A stretch of DNA of 64,000 nucleotides, from positions 2,170,001 to 2,234,000 of the forward strand of contig CP026600.1 in NCBI GenBank assembly GCA_003288255.1. The letters run 5' to 3'. Below are positions 34,831 through 44,450 of the stretch, piece by piece; within the stretch, counting starts at the first letter, position 1, and every line of letters begins with the position of its first letter. Both the position numbers and the translations under genes were made by a program. This DNA comes from Clostridiaceae bacterium 14S0207 (GTDB taxonomy: Bacteria; Bacillota; Clostridia; Clostridiales; Clostridiaceae). Under the pieces are notes generated by a model that saw only the letters and a program-made list of their open reading frames with translations, made no database searches and had not been told where the DNA came from.

Positions 34831-36156
34831 TTGAAACTTGAAATCGGAAATTTTTACGTTAAAAACATTATCTTTGGAGACAGGCTATCTTTTTCTAATG
34901 GTACTTTAACAATCGCCAAAGAAGAAGCACTTAATTTTATTAAAGAAGATGAACACATAACTGAGGCTGAGTTGTATATAGTTAAACCTGGTGATGAAGT
35001 TAGATTATGTCCTGTTAAAGAAGCAATAGAGCCTAGGGTTAAGTTAAATGGTAATTCACTATTCCCTGGTTATACAGGTGATTTAGTTCCTTGTGGAAAT
35101 GGAAAATCTCACGCTTTAAAAAATTGTAGTGTTTTAGTAGTAGGAAAACACTGGGGTGGCTTCCAAGATGGATTAATTGACATGTCTGGAGAAGGTGCTA
35201 AATATACTTACTTCTCAAAACTTCAAAACATAGTATTAGTCGCTGATACTGATGAAGAATTTGAAAAGAGAGAACAACAAAAGAAAAATAATGCATTAAG
35301 AAGAGCTGGCCATCGTCTAGCAGAATTTATAGGTAATTGTGTTAAAGATTTAACACCAGAAGATACAGATATTTTTGAACTTGATTCAGTATCTGAAAAT
35401 GCTAAAAAATTATCTTCTCTTCCTAAAGTTGTATATGTAATGCAACCTCAATCTCAAATGGAGGAAATAGGATACAATACTTTAGTATATGGATGGGATG
35501 CTAACAGAATGCTTCCAACATTTATGCATCCAAATGAAATTTTAGATGGTGCCTTAGTTTCAGGAAGCTTTATGCCTTGCTCTTCTAAATGGAGCACTTA
35601 TGATTATCAAAATAATCCAACTCTAAAAAGACTTTACAAAGAACATGGAAAAACATTAAACTTCTTAGGAATTATAATGTCTAATCTAAACGTTGCATTA
35701 GAACAAAAAGAAAGAGCTGCTATATTTGTTGCTCAAATGGCTAAATCATTAGGAGCTGATGGTGCTATAGTATCCGAAGAAGGTTATGGTAATCCGGATG
35801 CAGACTATGTAGCATGTTTAGTTGCACTTGAAGATGTAGGTGTAAAAACTGTAGGTCTTACTAATGAATGTACTGGAAGAGATGGTAATTCTCAACCACT
35901 TGTTACTCTTGATGAAAAAATAACTGCTATGGTATCTACAGGTAATGTTTCTGAATTAATAAAACTTCCTCCAATGAAAACAGTAATTGGTGAACTTGAA
36001 GCTCTAGGAAGAGATGGTCTTTCTGGTGGGTGGTCAAATGATGAAATTCTTGGACCTTCCGTTAAAGAAGATGGTTCTATAATACTTGAAAATAATGCTA
36101 TGTTCTGTGGAGACCAAATAATCGGTTGGTCTACTAAAACTATGAAAGAATTTTAA
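34831..36156 (+). CDS. Glycine/sarcosine/betaine reductase component B proprotein (GrdE/GrdG/GrdI type; betaine likeliest)
   Basis: This is the non-selenium subunit precursor of the substrate-binding protein B of a Stickland reductase. In the family it is cut at an internal cysteine to make a pyruvoyl group that binds the amine substrate. I place the start at TTG 34831, eight bases after AAAGGAG (441 residues); the in-frame TTG at 34813 lies within the ribosome binding site itself. Cys250 in SGSFMPCSSKWSTYDYQNNP is the likely cleavage site by place and context (inference). The BCCT gene at the operon end favours betaine; sarcosine or glycine is not excluded. Confidence 0.85.
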   Translation: MKLEIGNFYVKNIIFGDRLSFSNGTLTIAKEEALNFIKEDEHITEAELYIVKPGDEVRLCPVKEAIEPRVKLNGNSLFPGYTGDLVPCGNGKSHALKNCSVLVVGKHWGGFQDGLIDMSGEGAKYTYFSKLQNIVLVADTDEEFEKREQQKKNNALRRAGHRLAEFIGNCVKDLTPEDTDIFELDSVSENAKKLSSLPKVVYVMQPQSQMEEIGYNTLVYGWDANRMLPTFMHPNEILDGALVSGSFMPCSSKWSTYDYQNNPTLKRLYKEHGKTLNFLGIIMSNLNVALEQKERAAIFVAQMAKSLGADGAIVSEEGYGNPDADYVACLVALEDVGVKTVGLTNECTGRDGNSQPLVTLDEKITAMVSTGNVSELIKLPPMKTVIGELEALGRDGLSGGWSNDEILGPSVKEDGSIILENNAMFCGDQIIGWSTKTMKEF

Positions 36157-36182
36157 TTTAACTTACTAAAGGAGGCAATACT

Positions 36183-37493
36183 ATGAAAAAAGCAATTATG
36201 TATGTAAACCAATTCTTCGGACAAATTGGTGGTGAAGATAAGGCAGATTTTGCTCCTATTATAGAGGAAGGATTAATTGGCCCTGCAATCCAACTTAATA
36301 AAGTTTTAGATGCTGAAGTTACTCACACTATAATATGTGGTGATAATTTTATGGGGTCTAATACTGAAGAAGCTGTAAAAATTATATTATCATTTTTAGA
36401 GGATAAGGATTTCGATATTTTCTTTGCTGGACCTGCTTTCCAAGCTGGAAGATATGGAGTAGCTTGTGGTGAAATTTGTAAAGCTATAAAAGCTAAATTT
36501 AACGTGCCAGTAATAACTTCTATGCATATAGAAAATCCTGGTGTAGAAATGTTTAAAAAAGATATGTATGTATTTAAAGGTGGTCATAGTGCTGCTAAAA
36601 TGAGATCTGATATAACTGCTATGGCTAAATTCGGTAATAAACTTTTAAATGGTGAAGAAAACCTAGGTGCCGAAGAAGAAGGATATTATACTCGTGGTAT
36701 TAGACATCAAATTTGGAGAAAAGATAACGTTCAAGCTTGTAATAGAGCAGTAGAAATGTTACTTTGTAAATTACAAGATAAACGTTATAATACAGAATTA
36801 CCTATGCCTAAATTAGATAGGGTTCCTATAGCCCCTGCCATAAAAGATTTAAGCAAAGCTAAAATAGCTCTTGTTAATACCGGTGGTATAGTTCCTGTAG
36901 ATAATCCTGATAGAATTCAATCTGCATCAGCTACTAGATGGGGAAAATATGATATTTCTAATTGTGATGGATTAAAAGGTGGAGAATATAAAACTATTCA
37001 TGCTGGTTTCGATCCTGCTGCCGCTGATAATGATCCTGATGTCATAACACCTATTGATGCATTAAAAGCATATGAAAAAGAAGGAAAAATCGGTAAACTT
37101 CATGATTATTTCTACTCTACTGTTGGAACTGGTACAACTCAAGCTGAAGCTGCTAGAATGGCAAATGAGATAGTGCCTTTGTTAAAACAAGATAATGTAG
37201 ATGGTATTATAATGGTATCTACATGAGGAACTTGTACACGTTGCGGTGCAACAATGGTAAAAGAATTTGAAAAAGCAGGTTTCCCTATAGTTCAAATGGC
37301 TAACTTAATTCCTGTAGCAAAAACAGTTGGTGCTAACAGAATAGTTCCTACTATATCTATACCTTATCCTCTTGGTGACCCTTCTACTTCTAAAGAAGAA
37401 CAATGGAAATTACGTTATCATAGAGTTGGTATTGCATTAGATGCACTTGCTACTGATATAACAGAACAAACTACATTCAAAGTAAAATTCTAA
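36183..37493 (+). CDS. Selenoprotein reductase component B, gamma-type subunit (GrdB/GrdF/GrdH type; selenocysteine at UGA 37224-37226)
   Basis: The gene reads through an in-frame TGA as selenocysteine, giving 436 residues with Sec348. Ordinary gene calling would split it at 37226. The redox motif is U-G-T-C-T-R-C, that is U-x2-C-x2-C with Cys351 and Cys354, the hallmark of this family. The N-terminus (YVNQFFGQIGGEDKADF) and the tail (IPTISIPYPLGDP) also fit. It removes the amine from substrate bound to the partner subunit and passes a carboxymethyl group to selenoprotein GrdA. The ribosome binding site is AAAGGAGG. GrdA, GrdC/D and the sel genes are not in this window. Confidence 0.95.
37240..37252 (+). 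promoter_or_regulatory. Candidate SECIS hairpin
   Basis: GTTGC-GGT-GCAAC starts 14 bases after the UGA. A short stem with a G-rich apical loop at this distance is what SelB needs in bacteria. The hairpin lies in coding sequence. Confidence 0.65.
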
Positions 37494-37536
37494 CCCTCAA
37501 GTTTTAAATATAAAATAATAGATTGGTGGGATTTGA

Positions 37537-39075
37537 ATGAAAACAACTATAAGTAAGAAAACTTCTAGTGGTAAAGATGTTTACTATATATCTCTTATAG
37601 TTATATTTGTTATTGCATTGTGGGCTATAGTATCTGAAAAAGGATTCTCTGCTGCTGCAAATAAACTTCTTAAATTTTTAACCACTAATTTTGGTTGGGC
37701 ATATTTATTATCGCTATTTATATTTTTATTATTTGCTCTATGGCTAGCTTTTAGTAAGTTTGGGAACATAAAACTTGGACCAGATGACTCCGTTCCTGAA
37801 TATAGTACTATATCTTGGTTTGCTATGTTATTCGGAGCTGGTATGGGAATTGGATTAGTATTTTGGGGAATAGCGGAACCTATATCTCACTTTACAAATC
37901 CACCTAGTGGTATAACTCCTGGATCATTAGAAGCTTCTCATTTTGCAATGAAATCTTGCTTCATGCACTGGGGATTCCATCCTTGGGCTAATTATAGTAT
38001 TATAGGTTTAGCACTAGCATATTTTCAATTTAGAAAAAATTCACCTGGATTAATTAGCAGTATTTTCACCCCTTTAATAGGTGAAAAAGGTGTTAAAGGC
38101 CCTATTGGTAAATTTATAGATATTACAGCTGTATTAGCTACAGTTGCTGGTGTTGCTACATCTTTAGGATTAGGTACATTGCAAATAAATAGTGGTCTTA
38201 ACTATTTGTTTAAGATTCCTAATACTCACTTAGTTCAAGTTATAATAATCCTAGTGGTTACTATAATAACTATTTGGTCTGCTGTAAGTGGAATTGAAAA
38301 AGGTATAAAAGTTATATCAGATGTTAATCTATATTTAGCATTTGGAATATTAATTTTATCCTTTTTAATAGGACCAACTATCAAAATCGTAAATTCAACA
38401 CTTAATGATTTTGGAATATATGTATCATCTATAATTCCCGATAGTTTATCTATCCAAGCCTTTGGTGACAATGGTTGGTTAAATTCTTGGAGAATATTCT
38501 ATTGGGCATGGTGGATTGCTTGGGCTCCTTTTGTTGGTACATTTATAGCTCGTATCTCCAAAGGAAGAACTATAAGAGAATTTATCCTTGGTGTAATATT
38601 TGCACCTTCATTAGCATCAATTATTTGGTTTGGAGTGTTCGGAACTCTTGGATTAAATCTTGGTTTTACACATAAATTAGGATTAGATGCACTAAAAAAT
38701 ATAGCTTCTACACCTGAAACTGCTTTCTTCGCTGTAATGAAAAATTATAATTTGGGAATAATTATTTCATTAATTGCTGTAGTTCTACTTTGCACATTCT
38801 TTATAACTTCAGCTAACTCAGCTACATTTGTTTTAGGTATGCTTACATCTAATGGTGATTTAAATCCTTCTAGTAAAAAGAAAATAATTTGGGGAATTGT
38901 ACAAGCTTTACTTGCCACTGCCCTACTTTTAGCTGGTGGACTTAATGCTTTACAAACTGCCTCTGTAGCATCGGCATTCCCATTTATATTTATAATGTTA
39001 TTTGCATGTATATCCTTGTATAAATCCTTAAAATCCGAAACTGTACCTCCTACCAAAAATATAAAAAACAAATAA
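37537..39075 (+). CDS. BCCT family betaine/choline/carnitine transporter
   Basis: This 512-residue membrane transporter has about twelve hydrophobic segments. BCCT signatures are GAGMGIGLVFWGIAEPISH and the segment WWIAWAPFVGTFIARISKGR with the conserved tryptophans. It imports quaternary ammonium compounds such as glycine betaine, driven by an ion gradient. It follows the selenoprotein gene by 43 bases in the same operon, which suggests it supplies the reductase substrate rather than serving osmoprotection alone. A bidirectional hairpin follows. Confidence 0.93.
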   Translation: MKTTISKKTSSGKDVYYISLIVIFVIALWAIVSEKGFSAAANKLLKFLTTNFGWAYLLSLFIFLLFALWLAFSKFGNIKLGPDDSVPEYSTISWFAMLFGAGMGIGLVFWGIAEPISHFTNPPSGITPGSLEASHFAMKSCFMHWGFHPWANYSIIGLALAYFQFRKNSPGLISSIFTPLIGEKGVKGPIGKFIDITAVLATVAGVATSLGLGTLQINSGLNYLFKIPNTHLVQVIIILVVTIITIWSAVSGIEKGIKVISDVNLYLAFGILILSFLIGPTIKIVNSTLNDFGIYVSSIIPDSLSIQAFGDNGWLNSWRIFYWAWWIAWAPFVGTFIARISKGRTIREFILGVIFAPSLASIIWFGVFGTLGLNLGFTHKLGLDALKNIASTPETAFFAVMKNYNLGIIISLIAVVLLCTFFITSANSATFVLGMLTSNGDLNPSSKKKIIWGIVQALLATALLLAGGLNALQTASVASAFPFIFIMLFACISLYKSLKSETVPPTKNIKNK

Positions 39076-39109
39076 AAAACTACTTATAAATTAAAATAGT
39101 CATTAAAAT

Positions 39110-39170
39110 AAAAGTCGTAACTTTTTACATTATTATACTAACAAATAATGTTGTAGAAGTCACGACTTTT
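39110..39170. terminator. Bidirectional terminator between the BCCT gene and valS
   Basis: AAAAGTCGT and ACGACTTTT form the base, and an inner ACATTATT/AATAATGT stem extends it. T-runs are present on both strands. Confidence 0.8.
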
Positions 39171-39213
39171 TATTATATTTTACTATTATTTTTTATAATA
39201 CATACAGAACTAA

Positions 39214-41859
39214 TTATTTTGTTAAACTATTAATTCTTTCTATTACTGCATCATACATTTCTTTATATTTTTTACCTTTTTCTTTCTCTTCATTAACAAC
39301 AGCTTCTGGTGCCTTGCTAACAAATCTTTCGTTAGAAAGTTTTTTCTCTACCCTATCTATTTCTTTAGCTAACTTTTCTTTTTCTTTATTCAATCTTTCA
39401 AGTTCTTTTTCAAGATCAACTAAATCAAGTAATGGCATATAAATTTCTGCACCTTTTGTAACTACTGAAACTGTATCTTCTGGTGCTTCTTCTTTTGATC
39501 CTAAGAAAGTAACTTCACTTGCTGATGCTAATTTTTCAAAGTATATAGTACCTTCTTCAAATGCCTCTATTCCTTCTGTTGCATAAATCATAAGTTTAGC
39601 TTTTCTTGAATTCGGAACATTCATTTCAGCTCTAACATTTCTTAAAGCTGTAATAGCCTCAATTACATAATTCATTTTTTCTTCTGCTTCTTTATCATTT
39701 AATTCTTCTCTATATTCTGGCCATTTAGAAATTGTAATTGATTCAAATTCTGTATTTAAATGAGTGTATATTTCTTCTGTGATATAAGGCATTACTGGAT
39801 GTAATAATTGTAGTCCTGTAGTTAAAACAGTGTTTAATACATTGTATGCTACACCTTTAGCCTCTTCATTATCTGAGAAGAATACTGGTTTTACAAGTTC
39901 TATATACCAGTCACAGAACTCATTCCACATAAATTCATAGATTTTTTGAACAGCAATACCTATTTCAAATTTTTCTATATTATCAGTAACCTCTTTAGCT
40001 ACAGTATTCATTCTTGATAAGATCCATCTATCGGCTATTGAATAGTTCTTACACTCTTTGTATTTATCCATTATTTCTTTATCAAGATTCATCATAACAA
40101 ATCTTGAAGCATTCCAAATCTTATTTGCAAAATTTCTAGCTGACTCAACTCTTTCTTCATAGAATCTTATATCATTACCTGGTGCATTCCCTGTAACTAA
40201 CATAAATCTTAATGCGTCAGCACCATATTTATCTATGATTTCTAATGGATCAACACCATTTCCTAGAGACTTAGACATTTTTCTTCCTTCACTATCTCTA
40301 ACAATACCGTGAATTAATATATTTTCAAATGGGATATCCTCCATATTATGAAGTCCTGAGAATATCATTCTAGCAACCCAGAAAAATATAATATCATATC
40401 CTGTTACTAATGTAGAAGTTGGATAAAAATATTTTAAATCCTCTGAGTTATCTGGCCAACCTAAAGTTGAAAATGGCCATAATGCTGAACTAAACCATGT
40501 ATCTAATACATCTTTATCTTGTTCTATTGATTTACTTCCACACTTTGAACAACAACATGGGTCTTCCATAGCAACTGTTAATTCTCCACAATCTTTACAG
40601 TACCAAACTGGAATTCTATGACCCCACCATAATTGTCTTGAAATACACCAATCTTGAATATTATCCATCCAGTTAAAATAAATTTTATCAAATCTTTCTG
40701 GAATAAATTTAACTTTTTTATTTTTAACAACCTCTATAGCTGGTTCTGCAAGTGGTTCCATTTTTACATACCATTGTCTTGAAAGCATTGGCTCTACTGT
40801 TGTTCCACATCTATCATGAGTTCCTACATTATGAACATGTTTTTTAATATTAACAAGAAAACCTTGTTCTTTTAAATCTTCAACCATAAGTTTTCTTGCT
40901 TCATATCTATCTAAACCTGAATATTTTCCATAGCCTTCTACTATAGTTCCATCTTCATTTAAAATAACTATTTGTGGAAGATCATGTCTTACCCCAACTT
41001 GATAATCATTAGGATCATGAGCTGGTGTTATTTTAACTGCCCCTGTTCCAAATTCTACATCAACATAATCATCAGCAACAATTGGTATTTCTCTATTAAC
41101 AAGTGGTAACATTAATTTCTTACCAATTAAATGCGAATATCTTTCATCATTTGGATTAACTGCAACCGCTGTATCTCCTAATAATGTTTCTGGTCTTGTA
41201 GTTGCTATTTCTAAGAATTCATCTGATCCTACTACTGGATATTTGATGTGCCAAAAGTTTCCTTCTTGTTCTTCATATTCGATTTCAGCATCTGAAATTG
41301 CTGTCATACATTTAGGACACCAGTTTGTTATTCTATTTCCTCTATAAATTAAACCTTCTTCATATAACTTAACAAATACTTTTCTAACAGCTTTACTTAC
41401 ATTTTCATCCATAGTAAATGTTTCTCTTGTAAAGTCAGCTGAACAACCTAATTTTTTAACTTGAGTTCTAATTCTATTTCTATATTGATCTGACCATTGC
41501 CATACTCTCTCTAAGAAAGCTTCTCTTCCCATTTTTTTCTTATCTAAGCCTTCTTTGATAATTTGATTCTCAACTTTAACCTCAGTTGCTATACTTGCAT
41601 GGTCTTGGCCTGGTAACCATAAAGTACAATATCCTTGCATTCTCTTAGTTCTAATTAAAATATCTTGTAATGTATCATCAATAGCATGCCCTAGATGTAA
41701 TTGCCCAGTAATGTTTGGTGGTGGCATGATAATTGAATAAGGTTTTTTATTTTTATCTATTTCCGGAGTAAAAAATCCTTTTTCCTCCCACCAAGCATAT
41801 AATCTGTCTTCAAATTCTTTCGGATCATAAGTTTTTGCTATATTCTTGTTTTCATCCAT
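39214..41859 (-). CDS. valS: Valyl-tRNA synthetase
   Basis: This enzyme charges tRNA-Val. I start it at the ATG after AAAGGAGACTATAATT, giving 881 residues; the longer frame from 41916 would add 19 residues that overlap the leader terminator. The HIGH-type motif HLGH is at 55-58 within [16 protein letters not shown], and KMSKS lies in [11 protein letters not shown]. The editing domain, anticodon-binding domain and a C-terminal coiled coil ([20 protein letters not shown]) follow. Expression is controlled by a T-box leader. Confidence 0.98.
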   Translation of the reverse strand: MDENKNIAKTYDPKEFEDRLYAWWEEKGFFTPEIDKNKKPYSIIMPPPNITGQLHLGHAIDDTLQDILIRTKRMQGYCTLWLPGQDHASIATEVKVENQIIKEGLDKKKMGREAFLERVWQWSDQYRNRIRTQVKKLGCSADFTRETFTMDENVSKAVRKVFVKLYEEGLIYRGNRITNWCPKCMTAISDAEIEYEEQEGNFWHIKYPVVGSDEFLEIATTRPETLLGDTAVAVNPNDERYSHLIGKKLMLPLVNREIPIVADDYVDVEFGTGAVKITPAHDPNDYQVGVRHDLPQIVILNEDGTIVEGYGKYSGLDRYEARKLMVEDLKEQGFLVNIKKHVHNVGTHDRCGTTVEPMLSRQWYVKMEPLAEPAIEVVKNKKVKFIPERFDKIYFNWMDNIQDWCISRQLWWGHRIPVWYCKDCGELTVAMEDPCCCSKCGSKSIEQDKDVLDTWFSSALWPFSTLGWPDNSEDLKYFYPTSTLVTGYDIIFFWVARMIFSGLHNMEDIPFENILIHGIVRDSEGRKMSKSLGNGVDPLEIIDKYGADALRFMLVTGNAPGNDIRFYEERVESARNFANKIWNASRFVMMNLDKEIMDKYKECKNYSIADRWILSRMNTVAKEVTDNIEKFEIGIAVQKIYEFMWNEFCDWYIELVKPVFFSDNEEAKGVAYNVLNTVLTTGLQLLHPVMPYITEEIYTHLNTEFESITISKWPEYREELNDKEAEEKMNYVIEAITALRNVRAEMNVPNSRKAKLMIYATEGIEAFEEGTIYFEKLASASEVTFLGSKEEAPEDTVSVVTKGAEIYMPLLDLVDLEKELERLNKEKEKLAKEIDRVEKKLSNERFVSKAPEAVVNEEKEKGKKYKEMYDAVIERINSLTK

Positions 41860-41899
41860 AATTATAGTCTCCTTTCGTATATACATATATTCTCTATAA

Positions 41900-42195
41900 A
41901 ATAAAAAAGCTGTCATCCTTCAAAAGGACGACAGCGCGCGTTACCACCTTAATTTCTAAAATTTTTAAACCCCTATTATCTTCATTAAACAGTAGGAATT
42001 TTTAAAAATTCTAGACTCTTATATTTTAACGATAATTTTATTACCGTTTCTACTTACTATTATTTCAGTAGAAAAGCTCCAAAGCTACCTTCAAATTGTT
42101 TCCTATAGAAAACCTCTCAGCCCAATTGAGTTTTCCTCTCTTAATACTTCACAATTTTACTCCTCTTTTTCATAGCCTTTATTTAAATATTAATC
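41900..42195 (-). ncRNA. T-box leader of valS
   Basis: The minus strand reads AAGGTGGTAACGCGCG (41950-41935), a close match to the T-box antiterminator sequence. It is followed at 41935-41909 by a terminator hairpin (GCTGTC-x-TCCTT arms) and a T-run. A conserved-looking stem I region lies upstream. GTA at 42044-42042, in a GAAACGGTAA context, is a candidate valine specifier. Uncharged tRNA-Val would favour antitermination and raise valS expression. Confidence 0.9.
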
Positions 42196-42204
42196 TTTCT
42201 TAAA

Positions 42205-42232
42205 ATTATAACGTACTTTTAATATATGTCAA
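42205..42232 (-). promoter_or_regulatory. Predicted valS promoter
   Basis: Perfect TTGACA (42232-42227) and TATAAT (42210-42205) on the minus strand, 16 bases apart. It sits just upstream of the T-box leader. Confidence 0.8.
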
Positions 42233-42374
42233 GATAGTTTTTATAACTTTTAATTTATATTAAATATAAATTAACTCTTAACTTTAGTAAAACCGTTTTA
42301 TTTTTTTAGTTAAATCATATACTATATTTATATATTTCACGTATTTATATACCTATAGAAAAGGAGATAATCTC

Positions 42375-42647
42375 ATGAAAATTTTAAAACGCTCTGGTGA
42401 TTTAGAAGAATTTAATCCTGAAAAAATTAAAGTTAGTTTAGAAAATTCAGCAAGGGATATAGAATTTGTTTTAACTCAAAGTGATTTAAATATTATTTTA
42501 AGGGATGTAAAATCTATTTTAAATAATATAAGAAAAGAAGATGAAAATACATCTGTATATGAATTAAGGGGAATTGTTTATTCAATTCTTATTAAACATA
42601 ATTTTAATGATATATGTAAGGCATTTATGTTTTACAAAAAATTATAA
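42375..42647 (+). CDS. Stand-alone ATP-cone domain protein
   Basis: This 90-residue protein is essentially one ATP-cone: KRSGDLEEFNPEKIKVSLEN at 5-24, then a central helix pair and VYELRGIVYSILIKHNF. ATP-cones bind ATP/dATP and normally regulate ribonucleotide reductases or form part of NrdR. Here there is no zinc ribbon and no catalytic domain. It has a strong AAAGGAGAT ribosome binding site and its own terminator. Its partner is unknown; it could modulate a reductase in trans (speculative). Confidence 0.75.
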   Translation: MKILKRSGDLEEFNPEKIKVSLENSARDIEFVLTQSDLNIILRDVKSILNNIRKEDENTSVYELRGIVYSILIKHNFNDICKAFMFYKKL

Positions 42648-42694
42648 AATATGAAACTTTAAATTTATAATGTAGAATTTTAGGTTAATATAAT

Positions 42695-42728
42695 AAAAAA
42701 CATTCTATGTTTGTGTAGAATGTTTTTT
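42695..42728. terminator. Bidirectional terminator between ATP-cone gene and cls
   Basis: AAAAAACATTCTA pairs with TAGAATGTTTTTT around an eight-base loop. It lies between converging genes. Confidence 0.85.
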
Positions 42729-42753
42729 ATTATAAATAATTTTATATATTTCT

Positions 42754-44190
42754 TTATAGTATAGGTGATAACAATCTAACAATAGATTCAGCTATTTTAC
42801 TCCATTTACTTCTATTGATATAATCTTCTTTAGTAACAAATCTACTTTCCCTTATATCTACTTCAAACATTTTCTTCATCTCTTGTGAAATATGGCTATT
42901 ATAAATAAATCCATTGGTTTCAAAATTCAACCTAAAACTTCTAATATCCATATTAGCTGTTCCTACACTACATACCAAATCATCTGAAACAATAGTTTTA
43001 GCATGTATAAAACCTTTTTCATATAAATATATTTTAGCTCCGGCATCTAATAAATCCCCTATATAAGAATTAGCTGCCCATTTCATAAATTTATGATCTG
43101 GATTTCCTGGTATCATAATTTTCACTTCTACACCAGACAATGCAGCTATTCTTAATGATTGTAATACAGTTTCATCTGGTACAAAATAAGGTGTTTGTAA
43201 ATATATATATTTCTTTGCATTATTTATAATTTTAACATATGCATTCTTAATATACTCTTCTTTATGATCTGGACCACTGGAAACAATCTGCATACCTACT
43301 ATATTTTTTATACTATCATCAATACAGAAATACTTATTTACATTTTTTATATCTTCATGTGCTGCATAAGTCCAATCTAATAAAAATCTTTCCTCTAAAT
43401 CCTTTACAGCTTCTCCTTTTATAAGTAAATGAGTGTCTCTCCAATAACCTATTTTTTTATCTTTATTTACATATTCATTTCCTACATTAAAGCCACCTAA
43501 AAATCCTGTTGTACCATCTATAACAACAATCTTTCTATGATTTCTATAATTTATTCTTCTATTTATTCGTGCTATTATACTTGGAAAAAATACCGCATAT
43601 TTTCCCCCACTTGTTACGAATTCTTTTAGAAATTTTTTATTATTAATTTTATAGGAACCCATTCCATCAAATAATAATTTTACCTCGACTCCCTCTTTAA
43701 CTTTCTTAGTTAGAATATTAATCAATGTCTTACCCATTTCATCATTTTGGATTATATAATATTCCATGTGTATAAATTCCTTTGCATTCATTAAGGCTTT
43801 AAAAAGACCTTTAAATTTTTCCTTTCCATCATAAAAAAGTTTTACTTCATTTAATTGAGTATAAGCTGCTCTACAATTTTTATAATTCATGTGAATTATA
43901 TCTATGTTTTCTAAAGTACTTATATCATCTTTGTATTTTTCTCTTATTTTATCAAAACTTTCTTTTTTTCTTTCATCAATTACAATTTTATATTTAAATA
44001 ACTTTTCTCTAGTCATATTTTGACCAAATACCAAATAAATTAAGAATCCTATTATAGGTAAGAATATAATTACAAAAAGCCATGCCCAAGTTGTAGTGGG
44101 ATCTTTTCGTTCAAAAAATATTAATGCCCCAGCTAACATTAAGTTAACTATAACTAAGGATATACCTAAAAATATACCTAATCCCATCAA
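42754..44190 (-). CDS. cls: Cardiolipin synthase
   Basis: This membrane phospholipase-D-family enzyme joins two phosphatidylglycerols into cardiolipin. The 478 residues include two N-terminal membrane helices (about 3-23 and 33-55, the second in WAWLFVIIFLPIIGFLIYLV). Two HKD motifs follow: HRKIVVIDGTTGFLGGFN near 217-234 and HAKTIVSDDLVCSVGTANMD near 396-415. It is a single gene, and the ribosome binding site is AAAGGGAGG. Confidence 0.95.
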   Translation of the reverse strand: MMGLGIFLGISLVIVNLMLAGALIFFERKDPTTTWAWLFVIIFLPIIGFLIYLVFGQNMTREKLFKYKIVIDERKKESFDKIREKYKDDISTLENIDIIHMNYKNCRAAYTQLNEVKLFYDGKEKFKGLFKALMNAKEFIHMEYYIIQNDEMGKTLINILTKKVKEGVEVKLLFDGMGSYKINNKKFLKEFVTSGGKYAVFFPSIIARINRRINYRNHRKIVVIDGTTGFLGGFNVGNEYVNKDKKIGYWRDTHLLIKGEAVKDLEERFLLDWTYAAHEDIKNVNKYFCIDDSIKNIVGMQIVSSGPDHKEEYIKNAYVKIINNAKKYIYLQTPYFVPDETVLQSLRIAALSGVEVKIMIPGNPDHKFMKWAANSYIGDLLDAGAKIYLYEKGFIHAKTIVSDDLVCSVGTANMDIRSFRLNFETNGFIYNSHISQEMKKMFEVDIRESRFVTKEDYINRSKWSKIAESIVRLLSPIL

Positions 44191-44450
44191 AAGTCCTCCC
44201 TTTAAGTATTTAATTTATAGTATATTATAAAACCGTTTTTCATAATATACAAGAAACCTATATTTCAACTTTTTTTGTGCATATTTGAAAAATTCTGATA
44301 TTTTTCTTAATTTTCTAATTGTATTTTTCTCCTCACGCATATATAATATAATTACAATATTTATACTACCATATTTTATTTTCAGTTATGCTTATTATTA
44401 AAAATTACTTTGTACTATTTTTTATTTTGTGGATTTGAGGGGGCATATTT

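Noticed and set aside
37254-37493. Separate 79-residue gene starting MVKEFEKAGF
   Set aside because: It is in phase with the upstream selenoprotein frame through the UGA and encodes the conserved C-terminus of that protein.
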